Positions 25,690 to 33,922 are shown, counted from the stretch's first letter. The stretch: DNA of 64,000 nucleotides from Lachnospiraceae bacterium UBA7196 (GCA_002490835.1 DKUU01000018.1:146339-210338); one strand, 5' to 3'. Program-made: numbers and translations. Notes: generated by a model not told the origin, from the sequence alone.

Positions 25690-27252
25690 GTGATTAAGGT
25701 AAAAGCTTTTATGAGCAAGGCGTGTGCGGAAATAAAGCAAAATGTGGATCCTTATAAATGGGAATATCTATTCGGGTTTATATTTGTTGGTATCATTTTA
25801 TTTTCTCATATGTATTTTGATTTTTTTGCAACGTACCGGCATGGATTGAATTTTTGGCATGCCTTGGCAGAGGGACATCCGCTTTCTTTCTATTCATACG
25901 CAAAGGCGATACCGGGCGCTACGGCAAACCGTGTGGTTAGCGCCGGCGTTTCATATGATTTTACGATTTATGCTGTCTTTGCAATATGGAATTTTCCGGC
26001 ATGGATCTATGAGAAGATTTCCGGGAATCCGGCGGAAAGCGCGCTGCTGTGCCTGATGTGGGGGAAATTGATGCTGGCTGCGATTGCGGTTATCAGCGCG
26101 GCGGGCGTCAGAAAGATTCATGAATTTGTTACGGGAGACAGGGAAGGATCGCGAACGGCGGTATTTGTATATTTGTTTTCGGGCATTTTGATTGTGTCGG
26201 CGTATTATATCGGGCAGTATGATATTATTGGCGTAACGTTTGCAATCTATGGGGTGTACTATTATCTCAAAAAAGATTATAAAAAATTTTATCTTCTGTT
26301 TGCAGCTGCGATTACCTGTAAATATTTTGCTCTGTTTCTGTTTGTATGTCTGGTACTGCTTTATGAGAAAAGAATTTTATACATCATCAGGGATATGGTG
26401 TTTGGCTGCTGGCTGGTAGCGGCGGAAAAAATTCTTTTTAGTCTGGGCAAAAGCTATGAAGAAATCCATCCGCAGGTAGAAAGGGTGCTGCAGTCGGACG
26501 ATGGCGTGGTTGGAACGAATCTTTTATCTACCAGAACGGGCTATATGTTCTCACTGCAATACCATATGGGGGTCGACTCCGTATCCATTTTTGTTCTTGC
26601 GATGGGACTGCTCTGCGCCTATTGCTATTTGCAGAAGAGAGAAGAAAATTATGCTTTTTATTATAAGACAGTATATACAGCTTTTGCAGCCAACACCATC
26701 TTTATCATTTTTACGGCCAGTCCTCCATATTGGGCGATTTTACTGGTGCCGTGGCTGGTATTGACGATTTATTGTAATGGAGAGCACAACAAGCTAAATG
26801 TGGGCGTGGAGACCATGGGAATCGCGGCCTTTCTGGTCTGGCGCATGGGGAGGGAACCCTATATTTTCAGGAGTGAAAACTGCGAAGGAATGCTGATGTA
26901 TTACCTTCTGGGAAAGCCGTATTTTTATAAAAACGGCGCGGGGGATGTGATGGGCGCTTTGATGGAAGGATCATTGCGGTCGGGATTTAACTTATGCCGG
27001 TATATCTTTTATACCTGTATGGTTATTTTGATTGTAGTTAATTTTCCCAGAGCAAATAAGAAGAAATACGAGAAGCTGCCGCAGGAACCCGGTATGCGGG
27101 GGCTGCTTGTTTTCCGGGAAGTGTGTGTTGTCGGCATTATCCTTTTGCCGCTTATCGTCTATATGATACAGGTGCTGTTTGCGCGGCAGATCATGAATGC
27201 GGCGTTTGGAAACGACACGATTATGCAGGTGATACAGATGCTTCGAGAATGA
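25690..27252 (+). CDS. Polytopic membrane glycosyltransferase-like protein (GT-C type)
   Basis: A 520-residue integral membrane protein with roughly ten hydrophobic helices. A YIGQYDIIGVTFAIYG segment near residue 180 resembles the G-Q-x-D loop of GT-C enzymes that use polyprenyl-phosphate sugars. An early loop carries a F-x-x-Y-R-H pattern, and a later SPPYWAILLVPWL helix is also typical. GTG 25690 is chosen because GGAAGGAGAG lies just upstream. The gene is visibly more AT-rich than its neighbours, which hints at separate acquisition. It follows the second nonulosonate set. It could instead be an O-unit polymerase; no Wzy signature is clear. Confidence 0.6.
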   Translation: MIKVKAFMSKACAEIKQNVDPYKWEYLFGFIFVGIILFSHMYFDFFATYRHGLNFWHALAEGHPLSFYSYAKAIPGATANRVVSAGVSYDFTIYAVFAIWNFPAWIYEKISGNPAESALLCLMWGKLMLAAIAVISAAGVRKIHEFVTGDREGSRTAVFVYLFSGILIVSAYYIGQYDIIGVTFAIYGVYYYLKKDYKKFYLLFAAAITCKYFALFLFVCLVLLYEKRILYIIRDMVFGCWLVAAEKILFSLGKSYEEIHPQVERVLQSDDGVVGTNLLSTRTGYMFSLQYHMGVDSVSIFVLAMGLLCAYCYLQKREENYAFYYKTVYTAFAANTIFIIFTASPPYWAILLVPWLVLTIYCNGEHNKLNVGVETMGIAAFLVWRMGREPYIFRSENCEGMLMYYLLGKPYFYKNGAGDVMGALMEGSLRSGFNLCRYIFYTCMVILIVVNFPRANKKKYEKLPQEPGMRGLLVFREVCVVGIILLPLIVYMIQVLFARQIMNAAFGNDTIMQVIQMLRE

Positions 27253-27301
27253 GAATATGGGTGAGGAAAGACGGGGATCGCTATTAGGAAGGGGTAATAA
27301 A

Positions 27302-27664
27302 ATGGATTTGGTTCGCTATTGTGTAAAAGAACAATATACCATCAAAGAGGTTTTGGAACAGTTCGAGAGCTATAATAACAGGGTCGCTATCGTGACCAAT
27401 GATTCCGGCAAGGTGATCGGCGTGGTCAGTCAGGGGGATATCCTGCGGGCGCTCTCCGCCGGACAGAATCTGTATACGCCGGTCAATCAGATCATCAGGG
27501 GATCTTTCTTGCATTTATACGAGAAAGACATGGCGAAGGCCTATCCGATCTTTAAAAAGAAGCAGATCAGTCTGCTTCCGGTGATCGATCACAACAGCAT
27601 GCTGATCGATTTTATTACGATCGACGATATCTACGAATATCTGGAAGAAAAAGGGAAAGCATAG
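27302..27664 (+). CDS. Stand-alone CBS-domain pair protein
   Basis: A 120-residue protein consisting of two CBS motifs only: a first half with NRVAIVTNDSGKVIGVVSQGDILRAL-type sequence (about residues 25-52) and a second with ISLLPVIDHNSMLIDFITIDD (about 90-110). CBS pairs usually bind adenosyl or other nucleotides and regulate a partner enzyme. Its layout resembles the N-terminal CBS part of the PtmE-like protein at 16219, but here no enzyme is attached. ATG 27302 follows AGGAAGGGG. It lies before the kinase/ParB-like gene, a possible partner. Function as a nucleotide sensor for sugar activation is inference. Confidence 0.72.
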   Translation: MDLVRYCVKEQYTIKEVLEQFESYNNRVAIVTNDSGKVIGVVSQGDILRALSAGQNLYTPVNQIIRGSFLHLYEKDMAKAYPIFKKKQISLLPVIDHNSMLIDFITIDDIYEYLEEKGKA

Positions 27665-27707
27665 AGCTGCTGCAAATGAAAAATAAATTGATCGGGAGGG
27701 ATAGGAA

Positions 27708-28607
27708 ATGTTTATTACGATCACAGGAGAACTTGGAAGCGGAAAAACGACAATAGCGAAAATCCTCAATCAGGAATACGGTTTTGATTTCTATTCAACA
27801 GGCAGTATTCAGAGAGAGATCGCCAAAGAAAAGGGCATTTCAACTTTGGAATTAAATCAATTGATGTCAAATGACCTCAATAATGAATATGACAAAATGA
27901 TCGATAATAAAACGATTGAGATAGGGCGGGAAAATGCGGGAAAAGACCTTGTATTCGATTCGAGGATGGCATGGCATTTTGTAGAGAAATCGTTCAAAGT
28001 ATTTGTCACGGTGGATTCTTACACGGCGGCGGAGCGGGTGATCAAAGCGGACAGGGGTGCGACAGAGCATTATCAGTCCGTGGAGGAAGCTGCGAAGAGC
28101 CTGCGCAAAAGAAAACGTCTGGAAGATTCCAGATTTGCGGAAATCTATAAGGTCAATACCACGGATTTTGCCAATTATGATTTGATCATAGATTCCACTT
28201 CCGCTGCTCCGGAAGAATTGGCGAAATTCATTTTGGATAAGGCGAAAAGCCAAAATGCAGGGCGGGAAACGTATCTGTCTCCCAAGAGATTATTCCCCAC
28301 GCTTGCGATACAGGAGATCGATACGGACCGCGTAAAGGAATTAAGGAACGATACGGACGAAAGGCCGATCGATGTCGTTGAATCTAACGGATCGTATTTT
28401 ATCATTGGCGGGCACGAAACCGTCTGCGCTAAGATACAGAATGGAGAGAAGCTGGTGCCCGTAAACCTGCTTTCCGTTGATGGCAATGGAGTGATAGAGA
28501 CATATCATAAAAAGGCGGAGGATATCGTACAGGCATCAGGACAATCATATCAGGAGTGGGAAAGCTTTAATGACATGAAGTTTTTGGGATATCCCGATCA
28601 GGCATAA
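27708..28607 (+). CDS. Cytidylate kinase-like protein with C-terminal ParB/Srx-like domain
   Basis: A 299-residue two-domain protein. Residues 1-182 are a P-loop nucleoside monophosphate kinase of the CMP-kinase type, with ITGELGSGKTT at 5-15, STGSIQRE at 30-37 (NMP site) and an Arg/Lys-rich LID, LRKRKRLEDSRF, near 132-143. Residues about 192-258 look like the N-terminal fold of ParB/sulfiredoxin proteins: ERPIDVVESNGSYFIIGGHE and VPVNLLSVDG follow that fold's P-x-x-V...G-x-x-x-I-x-G-H-x-R pattern, but Arg is replaced by Glu-Thr. The pairing is unusual. Since nonulosonate transfer releases CMP, recycling of CMP is one possible role; the second domain's role is unknown. Confidence 0.68.
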   Translation: MFITITGELGSGKTTIAKILNQEYGFDFYSTGSIQREIAKEKGISTLELNQLMSNDLNNEYDKMIDNKTIEIGRENAGKDLVFDSRMAWHFVEKSFKVFVTVDSYTAAERVIKADRGATEHYQSVEEAAKSLRKRKRLEDSRFAEIYKVNTTDFANYDLIIDSTSAAPEELAKFILDKAKSQNAGRETYLSPKRLFPTLAIQEIDTDRVKELRNDTDERPIDVVESNGSYFIIGGHETVCAKIQNGEKLVPVNLLSVDGNGVIETYHKKAEDIVQASGQSYQEWESFNDMKFLGYPDQA

Positions 28608-28654
28608 AGCCGGGAGGTCGGGATACGGACGCGCCGGTGCGGCGGGAGGGTTTT

Positions 28655-30352
28655 ATGGCGAGGAGTACAGGGATTGGGATTCAGGACTTTAGCAAGATCA
28701 TAGAGCGCAATAATTTCTATGTGGATAAGACCCATTTTATCAAGGAGTGGTGGGAGAGTCAGGACGAGGTGACGTTGATTGCCAGACCGCGCCGTTTCGG
28801 GAAGACCCTGACCATGAGCATGACGGAACAGTTTTTTTCGGTCAAATATGCGGGGAGGGGCGATCTGTTTGAAGGACTGTCCATCTGGCAGGAGGAAAAA
28901 TACCGTGCCCTGCAGGGGACCTATCCGGTGATCAGTCTTTCGTTTGCCAATATCAAGGAGACAAACTATCAGAATGCTCGTAAAAAAATTGGTCATATAC
29001 TCGCGGGCGAATACGCAAGATGCGCCTTTTTATTGGAGGGGGATTGCCTGAATGAACAGGAAAAAGACACATTTCGCAGGAAGACCGTAGATATGGATGA
29101 TACGGATGCAACGCTGGCGATCAATCAGTTATCAGAATACCTATGCCGTTATTATGGGAAAAAAGTGATCATTCTTCTGGATGAATACGACACGCCCATG
29201 CAGGAAGCCTATGTTTATGGTTACTGGGAAGAAATCGTGGCATTTACCAGAAGCATGTTCAATTCCGCTTTTAAGACGAATCCGTGGCTGGAGAGGGCCA
29301 TTATGACAGGAATTACCAGAGTCAGCAAGGAATCCATCTTTTCGGATCTGAACAATCTGGAAGTGGTCACCACCACGGCAGGTAAATATGAAACAGCCTT
29401 TGGATTTACAGAAGAAGAAGTGTTTGCGGCACTGGACGAGTTCGGAATGGGCGGGGAGAAGCAGAAGGTTAAATGGTGGTATGACGGTTTTATTTTTGGA
29501 AACTCGAAAGATATTTATAATCCATGGTCGATTCTAAATTTACTGGATAAAAAGAAGTTTACGACATACTGGGCGAACACCAGTTCCAACAGCCTTGTGG
29601 GGAAGCTGATCCGTGAGGGCGGCAGGGACGTGAAGGAGTCCTTTGAAAAGCTGATGAAGGGTGAACATCTATGGGCTCCTATCGATGAGCAGATTGTCTA
29701 TAATTGGCTCGACGATAACGAATACGCTATCTGGAGCCTGTTTGTAGCGAGCGGTTATCTGAAGATACTTGACTATGAAAAATATGAAGAAGATGATTTC
29801 GTTGGCGAACCCCAATATGAGCTGGCGCTGACCAACCATGAAGTCGAGATTATGTTCAAAAGCATGATCAGGGGCTGGTTTGTGAGAGACGCGTCGAATT
29901 ATAACGCGTTTATCAAGGCGCTGCTTTCGGGAGACAAAAAAGCAATGAATTATTATATGAATAAGGTGGCGTTGGCAACGTTCAGTTATTTTGACGTTGG
30001 AGGCAGGCCTTCCGGAAATACAGAGCCTGAGCGATTTTATCATGGATTTGTGCTTGGACTTATAGTAGATCTTGCGGACGGGTATGCGATTACATCAAAC
30101 CGTGAAAGCGGATATGGCAGGTACGATGTGATGTTAGAACCTTATGATGCGAAAGACGATGCGATTATACTGGAATTTAAGGTGCGTGATCCTGAAGACG
30201 AGGGAACCCTGCACGACACGGTGCAGGCGGCGCTATTGCAGATCGAAGAGAAAAAGTATGCGCAGGCGCTCGTTGAAAAAGGGATTCCTGTGGATAAAAT
30301 CCGCAAATACGGGTTTGCGTTTGAAGGAAAAGAAGTGCTGATCGGAAGCTGA
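28655..30352 (+). CDS. AAA-ATPase-like protein with C-terminal PD-(D/E)XK domain
   Basis: A 565-residue protein of the widespread AAA_ATPase-like/DUF1703 type, common and multicopy in anaerobic gut bacteria. The N-terminus has NFYVDKTHFI, a P-loop RPRRFGKT near residue 44, and Walker B IILLDEYDTPM near 172-182. The C-terminus has SNRESGYGRYDVML near 480-495 and IILEFKV near 503-510, the D and E-x-K of a PD-(D/E)XK nuclease fold. Its cellular role is not established; mobile-element or defence links have been suggested for the group. ATG 28655 follows GGGAGG. It interrupts otherwise glycan-related genes and looks like a cargo gene. I see no repeats or transposase at its borders. Confidence 0.83.
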   Translation: MARSTGIGIQDFSKIIERNNFYVDKTHFIKEWWESQDEVTLIARPRRFGKTLTMSMTEQFFSVKYAGRGDLFEGLSIWQEEKYRALQGTYPVISLSFANIKETNYQNARKKIGHILAGEYARCAFLLEGDCLNEQEKDTFRRKTVDMDDTDATLAINQLSEYLCRYYGKKVIILLDEYDTPMQEAYVYGYWEEIVAFTRSMFNSAFKTNPWLERAIMTGITRVSKESIFSDLNNLEVVTTTAGKYETAFGFTEEEVFAALDEFGMGGEKQKVKWWYDGFIFGNSKDIYNPWSILNLLDKKKFTTYWANTSSNSLVGKLIREGGRDVKESFEKLMKGEHLWAPIDEQIVYNWLDDNEYAIWSLFVASGYLKILDYEKYEEDDFVGEPQYELALTNHEVEIMFKSMIRGWFVRDASNYNAFIKALLSGDKKAMNYYMNKVALATFSYFDVGGRPSGNTEPERFYHGFVLGLIVDLADGYAITSNRESGYGRYDVMLEPYDAKDDAIILEFKVRDPEDEGTLHDTVQAALLQIEEKKYAQALVEKGIPVDKIRKYGFAFEGKEVLIGS

Positions 30353-30394
30353 CAGCCGGTTATTTTGATATGATAATCTGGAGCGAAAATACAA

Positions 30395-31672
30395 TTGACA
30401 TCTAAATTAAGTCAAACAAAAAGTGATTATATCTGGAATACGGCTGCCGGTCTGATCAATGCGGCGGAGGCGGTCGTGATGTCCATGATCGTTACGAGGG
30501 TTACGGGTCTTGTTGACGCCGGTATGCTGACGATCGCGTTTGCCATTGGCAATTTGATGATGACAGTCGGAAAATTCGGCGTGCGCAATTTTCAGGCAAC
30601 GGATATTGAAAACAGATTTTCCTTTTCCGTTTATTTAAAGACCCGTCTGCTCACCGTTTTATTGATGATTGTGGCTGTGTCCGCTTATCTGGCCTACGCC
30701 TTTACATGGTTGAAGTACGGCCCGGATAAGATTATGATCATCGGTATGGTTTGCATGATCTATGCGGTGGAAGCACTGGAAGACGTATTTTGGGGATATT
30801 ATCAGCGAAGAAATAAAATGGACGCAGGCGCGAAAATGTTCTGTTTCCGCTGGCTGGGAATCCTGATTGTGTTTCCGGTTTCTTTGTGGAAAAGCAGAAA
30901 TCTGGGATTAACGCTTTTGATCTGTTTGGTCGTATCGCTGATTCTCTTTGCCCTGATGTTGTGTTTGTGTTATGGTAAGATATGTGCAAAAGAGGATCGT
31001 AACATAGGACAGGTTCTGAAAAACGGCAGTTTACCTGAAATAAAGCAATTAATGAGAGCGGTGTTTTCCTTATTTGGCATAACCTTCCTGTCCTTCTATG
31101 TAAACAATGCGCCCAAATACGCGATCGACGCGTGCCTGCCGGAGGAGATACAGGCCTGCTACGGGTTTGTGGCAATGCCGGTGTTTGTGATCGGTTTGCT
31201 GAATACATTTGTGTATCAGCCCACGCTTTTGCCGATGGCGAGGAAGTGGGAGGACAGGCAGTACCGGATCTTTGTACATAGAGTATTGAAACAGCTGGCT
31301 GTGGTCGGGGTTCTCTCTGTAGTCTGTATGGCAGGGGCGTATGTAGTTGGGATCCCGGCACTGTCATGGCTCTATCATACGGAATTATCCGCATATAAAA
31401 AAGAACTGATGGTATTGATGGCTACGGGAGGTTTTGTGGCCGTTTCCGGCTATCTGAGTGTGGTGTTGACCATTATGCGGTGTCAGAAAGATTTGCTGTG
31501 GCCGTATGGACTGATTGCGTTTACTGCCGCAATTAGCCTAAAGGGAATCGTATCGCGGTACGGTATGATCGGGGCGGCGATGTCCTATTTGATTCTGATG
31601 GTGCTGCTCTGTCTGATATATGGGGTGATTCTCACCATCAGACTTGCAGGAAAAGAGGGAAGGAGAACTTAA
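30395..31672 (+). CDS. wzx: Oligosaccharide flippase, Wzx/MATE-like
   Basis: A 425-residue membrane protein with about twelve hydrophobic helices, the size and layout of Wzx-type polysaccharide flippases. The N-terminal helix contains WNTAAGLINAAEAVVMSMIVTR-type sequence, matching the family's first helix, and charged residues (KFGVRNFQATD, YYQRRNK) lie in loops as usual. A TTG at 30395 is the start, behind GGAG. The final codon is followed directly by the GTG of the next gene. It should move undecaprenyl-linked repeat units across the membrane. It is the second flippase of the locus besides the ABC type at 18285. Confidence 0.83.
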   Translation: MTSKLSQTKSDYIWNTAAGLINAAEAVVMSMIVTRVTGLVDAGMLTIAFAIGNLMMTVGKFGVRNFQATDIENRFSFSVYLKTRLLTVLLMIVAVSAYLAYAFTWLKYGPDKIMIIGMVCMIYAVEALEDVFWGYYQRRNKMDAGAKMFCFRWLGILIVFPVSLWKSRNLGLTLLICLVVSLILFALMLCLCYGKICAKEDRNIGQVLKNGSLPEIKQLMRAVFSLFGITFLSFYVNNAPKYAIDACLPEEIQACYGFVAMPVFVIGLLNTFVYQPTLLPMARKWEDRQYRIFVHRVLKQLAVVGVLSVVCMAGAYVVGIPALSWLYHTELSAYKKELMVLMATGGFVAVSGYLSVVLTIMRCQKDLLWPYGLIAFTAAISLKGIVSRYGMIGAAMSYLILMVLLCLIYGVILTIRLAGKEGRRT

Positions 31673-32455
31673 GTGAAAGTAGTGATTTTGGCAGGCGGAC
31701 AGAAAAGTACGATCAGCAACGAGCAGGAGGGGATTCCCAAACCGATGGCGGAGATTGGCGGGAAACCGTTGCTTTGGCATATCATGAAGAGTTTTGCGGC
31801 ATATGGACTAAACGAGTTCATCATCTGCGGCGGCTATAAAGTCGATATGATCAAGACGTATTTTATGGATTATTATATTTACCAGTCAGACATCACGGTC
31901 GATCTGCAGACCAATACGGTTGAGATTCATAAAAACCGCACGGAAGACTGGAAAGTGACGGTGGTGGATACCGGGCTTTACAGTGAGACGGGACTCAGGA
32001 TCGCACAGATTGAGAAATATATACAGGATGATACCTTTATCGTCACGTATGGCGATTGTCTTTCTGATATCAATATGAATGAAATGCTGGAATATCATAG
32101 AGAACACGGCAGGATGGCGACAATGGCGGTAGCCAGACCGACAGGAAGGAATGCGGCAATTGAGATCGATGCGGACGGGTATCTGGTCAGAGGGGCGGGA
32201 ACCGCTGAGAATGATCAGGCGTGGATCAATGCCTGCCTTTATGTGTTTAACCGGAAGGTTTTCCATGTTTTAAACGGTAATTATAATCTGAACAGGATGC
32301 TGAAAGAAAATCTGGCGGATAAGGGACAATTGATTACCTATAAGCACCGGGGGTTCTGGGCGCCGGTGGAGACGCATCATGACCGGTTTAATATGGAGAA
32401 TCTCTACAGCGCCGGTGTGGCGCCCTGGCTGAAGGCAGGGCAGCCGGCCGACTAG
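31673..32455 (+). CDS. Atypical sugar-1-phosphate nucleotidyltransferase (RfbF-like paralogue)
   Basis: A 260-residue GT-A-fold nucleotidyltransferase clearly related to glucose-1-phosphate cytidylyltransferase. The overall pattern (ILAGG, PKPMAEIGGKPLLWHIMK, FIICGGYKVDMIKTYF, TYGD, WINACLYVFNR, FWAPVETHHDR) parallels the canonical enzyme at 46769. The phosphate loop is altered: G-G-K-G-S-R-I-S-E-E in the canonical copy is G-G-Q-K-S-T-I-S-N-E here, losing the Arg, and GDG is GDC. The Lys of PKPM is kept. GTG 31673 abuts the flippase stop and follows AGGAG. It may use a different sugar or have lost catalysis; it sits next to the CapK-like and TPP genes. Confidence 0.75.
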   Translation: MKVVILAGGQKSTISNEQEGIPKPMAEIGGKPLLWHIMKSFAAYGLNEFIICGGYKVDMIKTYFMDYYIYQSDITVDLQTNTVEIHKNRTEDWKVTVVDTGLYSETGLRIAQIEKYIQDDTFIVTYGDCLSDINMNEMLEYHREHGRMATMAVARPTGRNAAIEIDADGYLVRGAGTAENDQAWINACLYVFNRKVFHVLNGNYNLNRMLKENLADKGQLITYKHRGFWAPVETHHDRFNMENLYSAGVAPWLKAGQPAD

Positions 32456-32459
32456 TTTG

Positions 32460-32488
32460 TTGCGGCGATATAGGAACCATGGTATACT
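32460..32488 (+). promoter_or_regulatory. Sigma-70-type promoter, first tandem copy
   Basis: TTGCGG (32460-32465) and TATACT (32483-32488) are 17 bases apart. It lies in the first 46-bp repeat unit and would drive the CapK-like gene at 32591. Confidence 0.55.
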
Positions 32489-32505
32489 TGTCAGATGTAA
32501 GTTTG

Positions 32506-32534
32506 TTGCGATGCTATAGGGAATATGATATACT
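32506..32534 (+). promoter_or_regulatory. Sigma-70-type promoter, second tandem copy
   Basis: TTGCGA (32506-32511) and TATACT (32529-32534) are 17 bases apart, exactly 46 bases after the first copy. The predicted start of RNA would be about 50 bases before the ATG at 32591. Confidence 0.58.
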
Positions 32535-32590
32535 TATTAGATATGTGGAAACATGTCGGCGGTTCTTCCAATAAAGGACAGGTGATAGAA

Positions 32591-33898
32591 ATGGATTTTT
32601 TATCCTGGGTGAGAAGAAAAGGATTTTGGATATATGACAGGCTGCTTATGCAGGGCGAGCACTGGAAATTTTATCGGGAAGTCAGAGATGCCTATACGAA
32701 TGGAACGGATGAACAGGTGGTTGCGGGTAAACTGGAAAAACTCTTAAAGCACGCAGCGGACACTACAGTATTCTATGCGCCTTATCGGGGAGTTAAGGAT
32801 CTGAACGAATTTCCCATTGTCAATAAAATTGATTATCAGGAAAAATGGCAGGATTTTGTATCGTCTGAGTATACGGAAGATCCGAAATGTCATCTGGAAT
32901 GCACGAGCGGTTCTACCGGAACGCCGTTAGAGATTTTGTACGACCGGCGTAAGAGCAGGAGAAGGAACGCGGCCAGTATCTTTTTGAATACGTTGGCTGA
33001 TTACCGGATTGGTGATAAGCAGATGTTTCTGCGGGTATGGGTAAACCGGGTACAGAAAGGATTCATTGAAAGAACGATGATGAATCTGATTCCGGTTAAT
33101 ACCGCGAACATGGATCGGGAGCATATGCAGGCAATCTGCGATATGATTGCACGAAAGCGTGTAAAATCAATAGTCGGGTATGCGTCGTCTCTGGCGACGC
33201 TTTCAGCATTTATTGACGAAAGGCAGATAGATTGTTCGGCATTCAGGGTGAAATCCATCACGCCCATATCGGAGGCTATGCCGCCGGAGGTCAGGAAACA
33301 ATTGAAGAGACAGTTTGACTGTACGGTGAGTTCTGTGTACGGCGCAGAAGAGTTTGGCACGATAGGTGTTCAGATGAAAGGTGAAGACCCATATTACATG
33401 GACACGAGCGGCGTATATCTCGAGGTTCTTAAGATGGAGGAAGATACGCCGGCGGCGGATGGGGAGCTTGGAAGACTGGTAATCACGGATCTGTATAATT
33501 ATGCTTTTCCGCTCATACGATATGAGAACGGTGATGTTGTAGTACGCAAGACCGAAAAAATACAGGGGGGGGGGTACAGGCAATTCTTCACCCGGATATA
33601 CGGCAGAAGGTCAGACCTTTTGTACGATACAGAGGGAGAGCCGGTATCGCCTTTTTTGATTACCAACAAAATGTGGGGTATCAAAAATATCAGCCAGTGG
33701 AAGTTCATACAGACCGGAGAGAAGAGTTATCGGTTTGTCATCAACGGAGAGCAGGCTGACGAAGCTTATATACGCAGCCTGATCAGCGAGGAGCTGGGGA
33801 AGGATGCAGAGATATCTTTTTCGTATGTGGATGAGATTCCGGTATTAAGTTCCGGAAAAAGAAAATATATAGAAAACCAGTGGCGCAGGAATGCGTAA
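32591..33898 (+). CDS. PaaK/CapK-like adenylate-forming enzyme, candidate phase-variable gene
   Basis: A 435-residue member of the phenylacetate-CoA ligase-like (PaaK/CapK) branch of adenylate-forming enzymes. It shows the CTSGSTGTPLEI phosphate loop near residue 101, VYGAEEFGTIG near 252 (adenine site) and LVITDLYNYAFPLIRYENGD near 295-315. CapK-like proteins occur in capsule loci, where they may activate an acyl or amino acid for glycan decoration. Codons 326-328 lie in a ten-G tract at 33565-33574, so gain or loss of one base would truncate the protein. ATG 32591 is chosen as the family N-terminus begins there; the frame extends to 32525 inside the promoter repeat. The substrate is unknown. 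Confidence 0.8.
   Translation: MDFLSWVRRKGFWIYDRLLMQGEHWKFYREVRDAYTNGTDEQVVAGKLEKLLKHAADTTVFYAPYRGVKDLNEFPIVNKIDYQEKWQDFVSSEYTEDPKCHLECTSGSTGTPLEILYDRRKSRRRNAASIFLNTLADYRIGDKQMFLRVWVNRVQKGFIERTMMNLIPVNTANMDREHMQAICDMIARKRVKSIVGYASSLATLSAFIDERQIDCSAFRVKSITPISEAMPPEVRKQLKRQFDCTVSSVYGAEEFGTIGVQMKGEDPYYMDTSGVYLEVLKMEEDTPAADGELGRLVITDLYNYAFPLIRYENGDVVVRKTEKIQGGGYRQFFTRIYGRRSDLLYDTEGEPVSPFLITNKMWGIKNISQWKFIQTGEKSYRFVINGEQADEAYIRSLISEELGKDAEISFSYVDEIPVLSSGKRKYIENQWRRNA
33565..33574 (+). repeat. Ten-guanine tract inside the CapK-like gene
   Basis: An uninterrupted run of ten G encodes Gly-Gly-Gly and leaves the gene in frame. With nine G the frame meets TGA at 33657-33659; with eleven G it stays open until TGA at 33757-33759. 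Either way the C-terminal domain is lost. Confidence 0.9.
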
Positions 33899-33922
33899 AC
33901 AAATAATAAGGGAGAACAGTCA

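Larger units (their letters stand above)
32456..32547 (+). repeat. Tandem imperfect 46-bp repeat carrying two promoters
   Basis: Two copies, 32456-32501 and 32502-32547, agree at 34 of 46 positions by eye. Each contains its own -35 and -10 boxes at the same offset, so the duplication doubled a promoter. The repeat fills the gap just after the nucleotidyltransferase stop. Confidence 0.7.

Noticed and set aside
28655..30352. The AAA protein considered as a transposase or restriction enzyme
   Set aside because: Its P-loop, Walker B and EFK motifs match the AAA_ATPase-like/PD-(D/E)XK group, and no terminal repeats or methyltransferase neighbour are visible.
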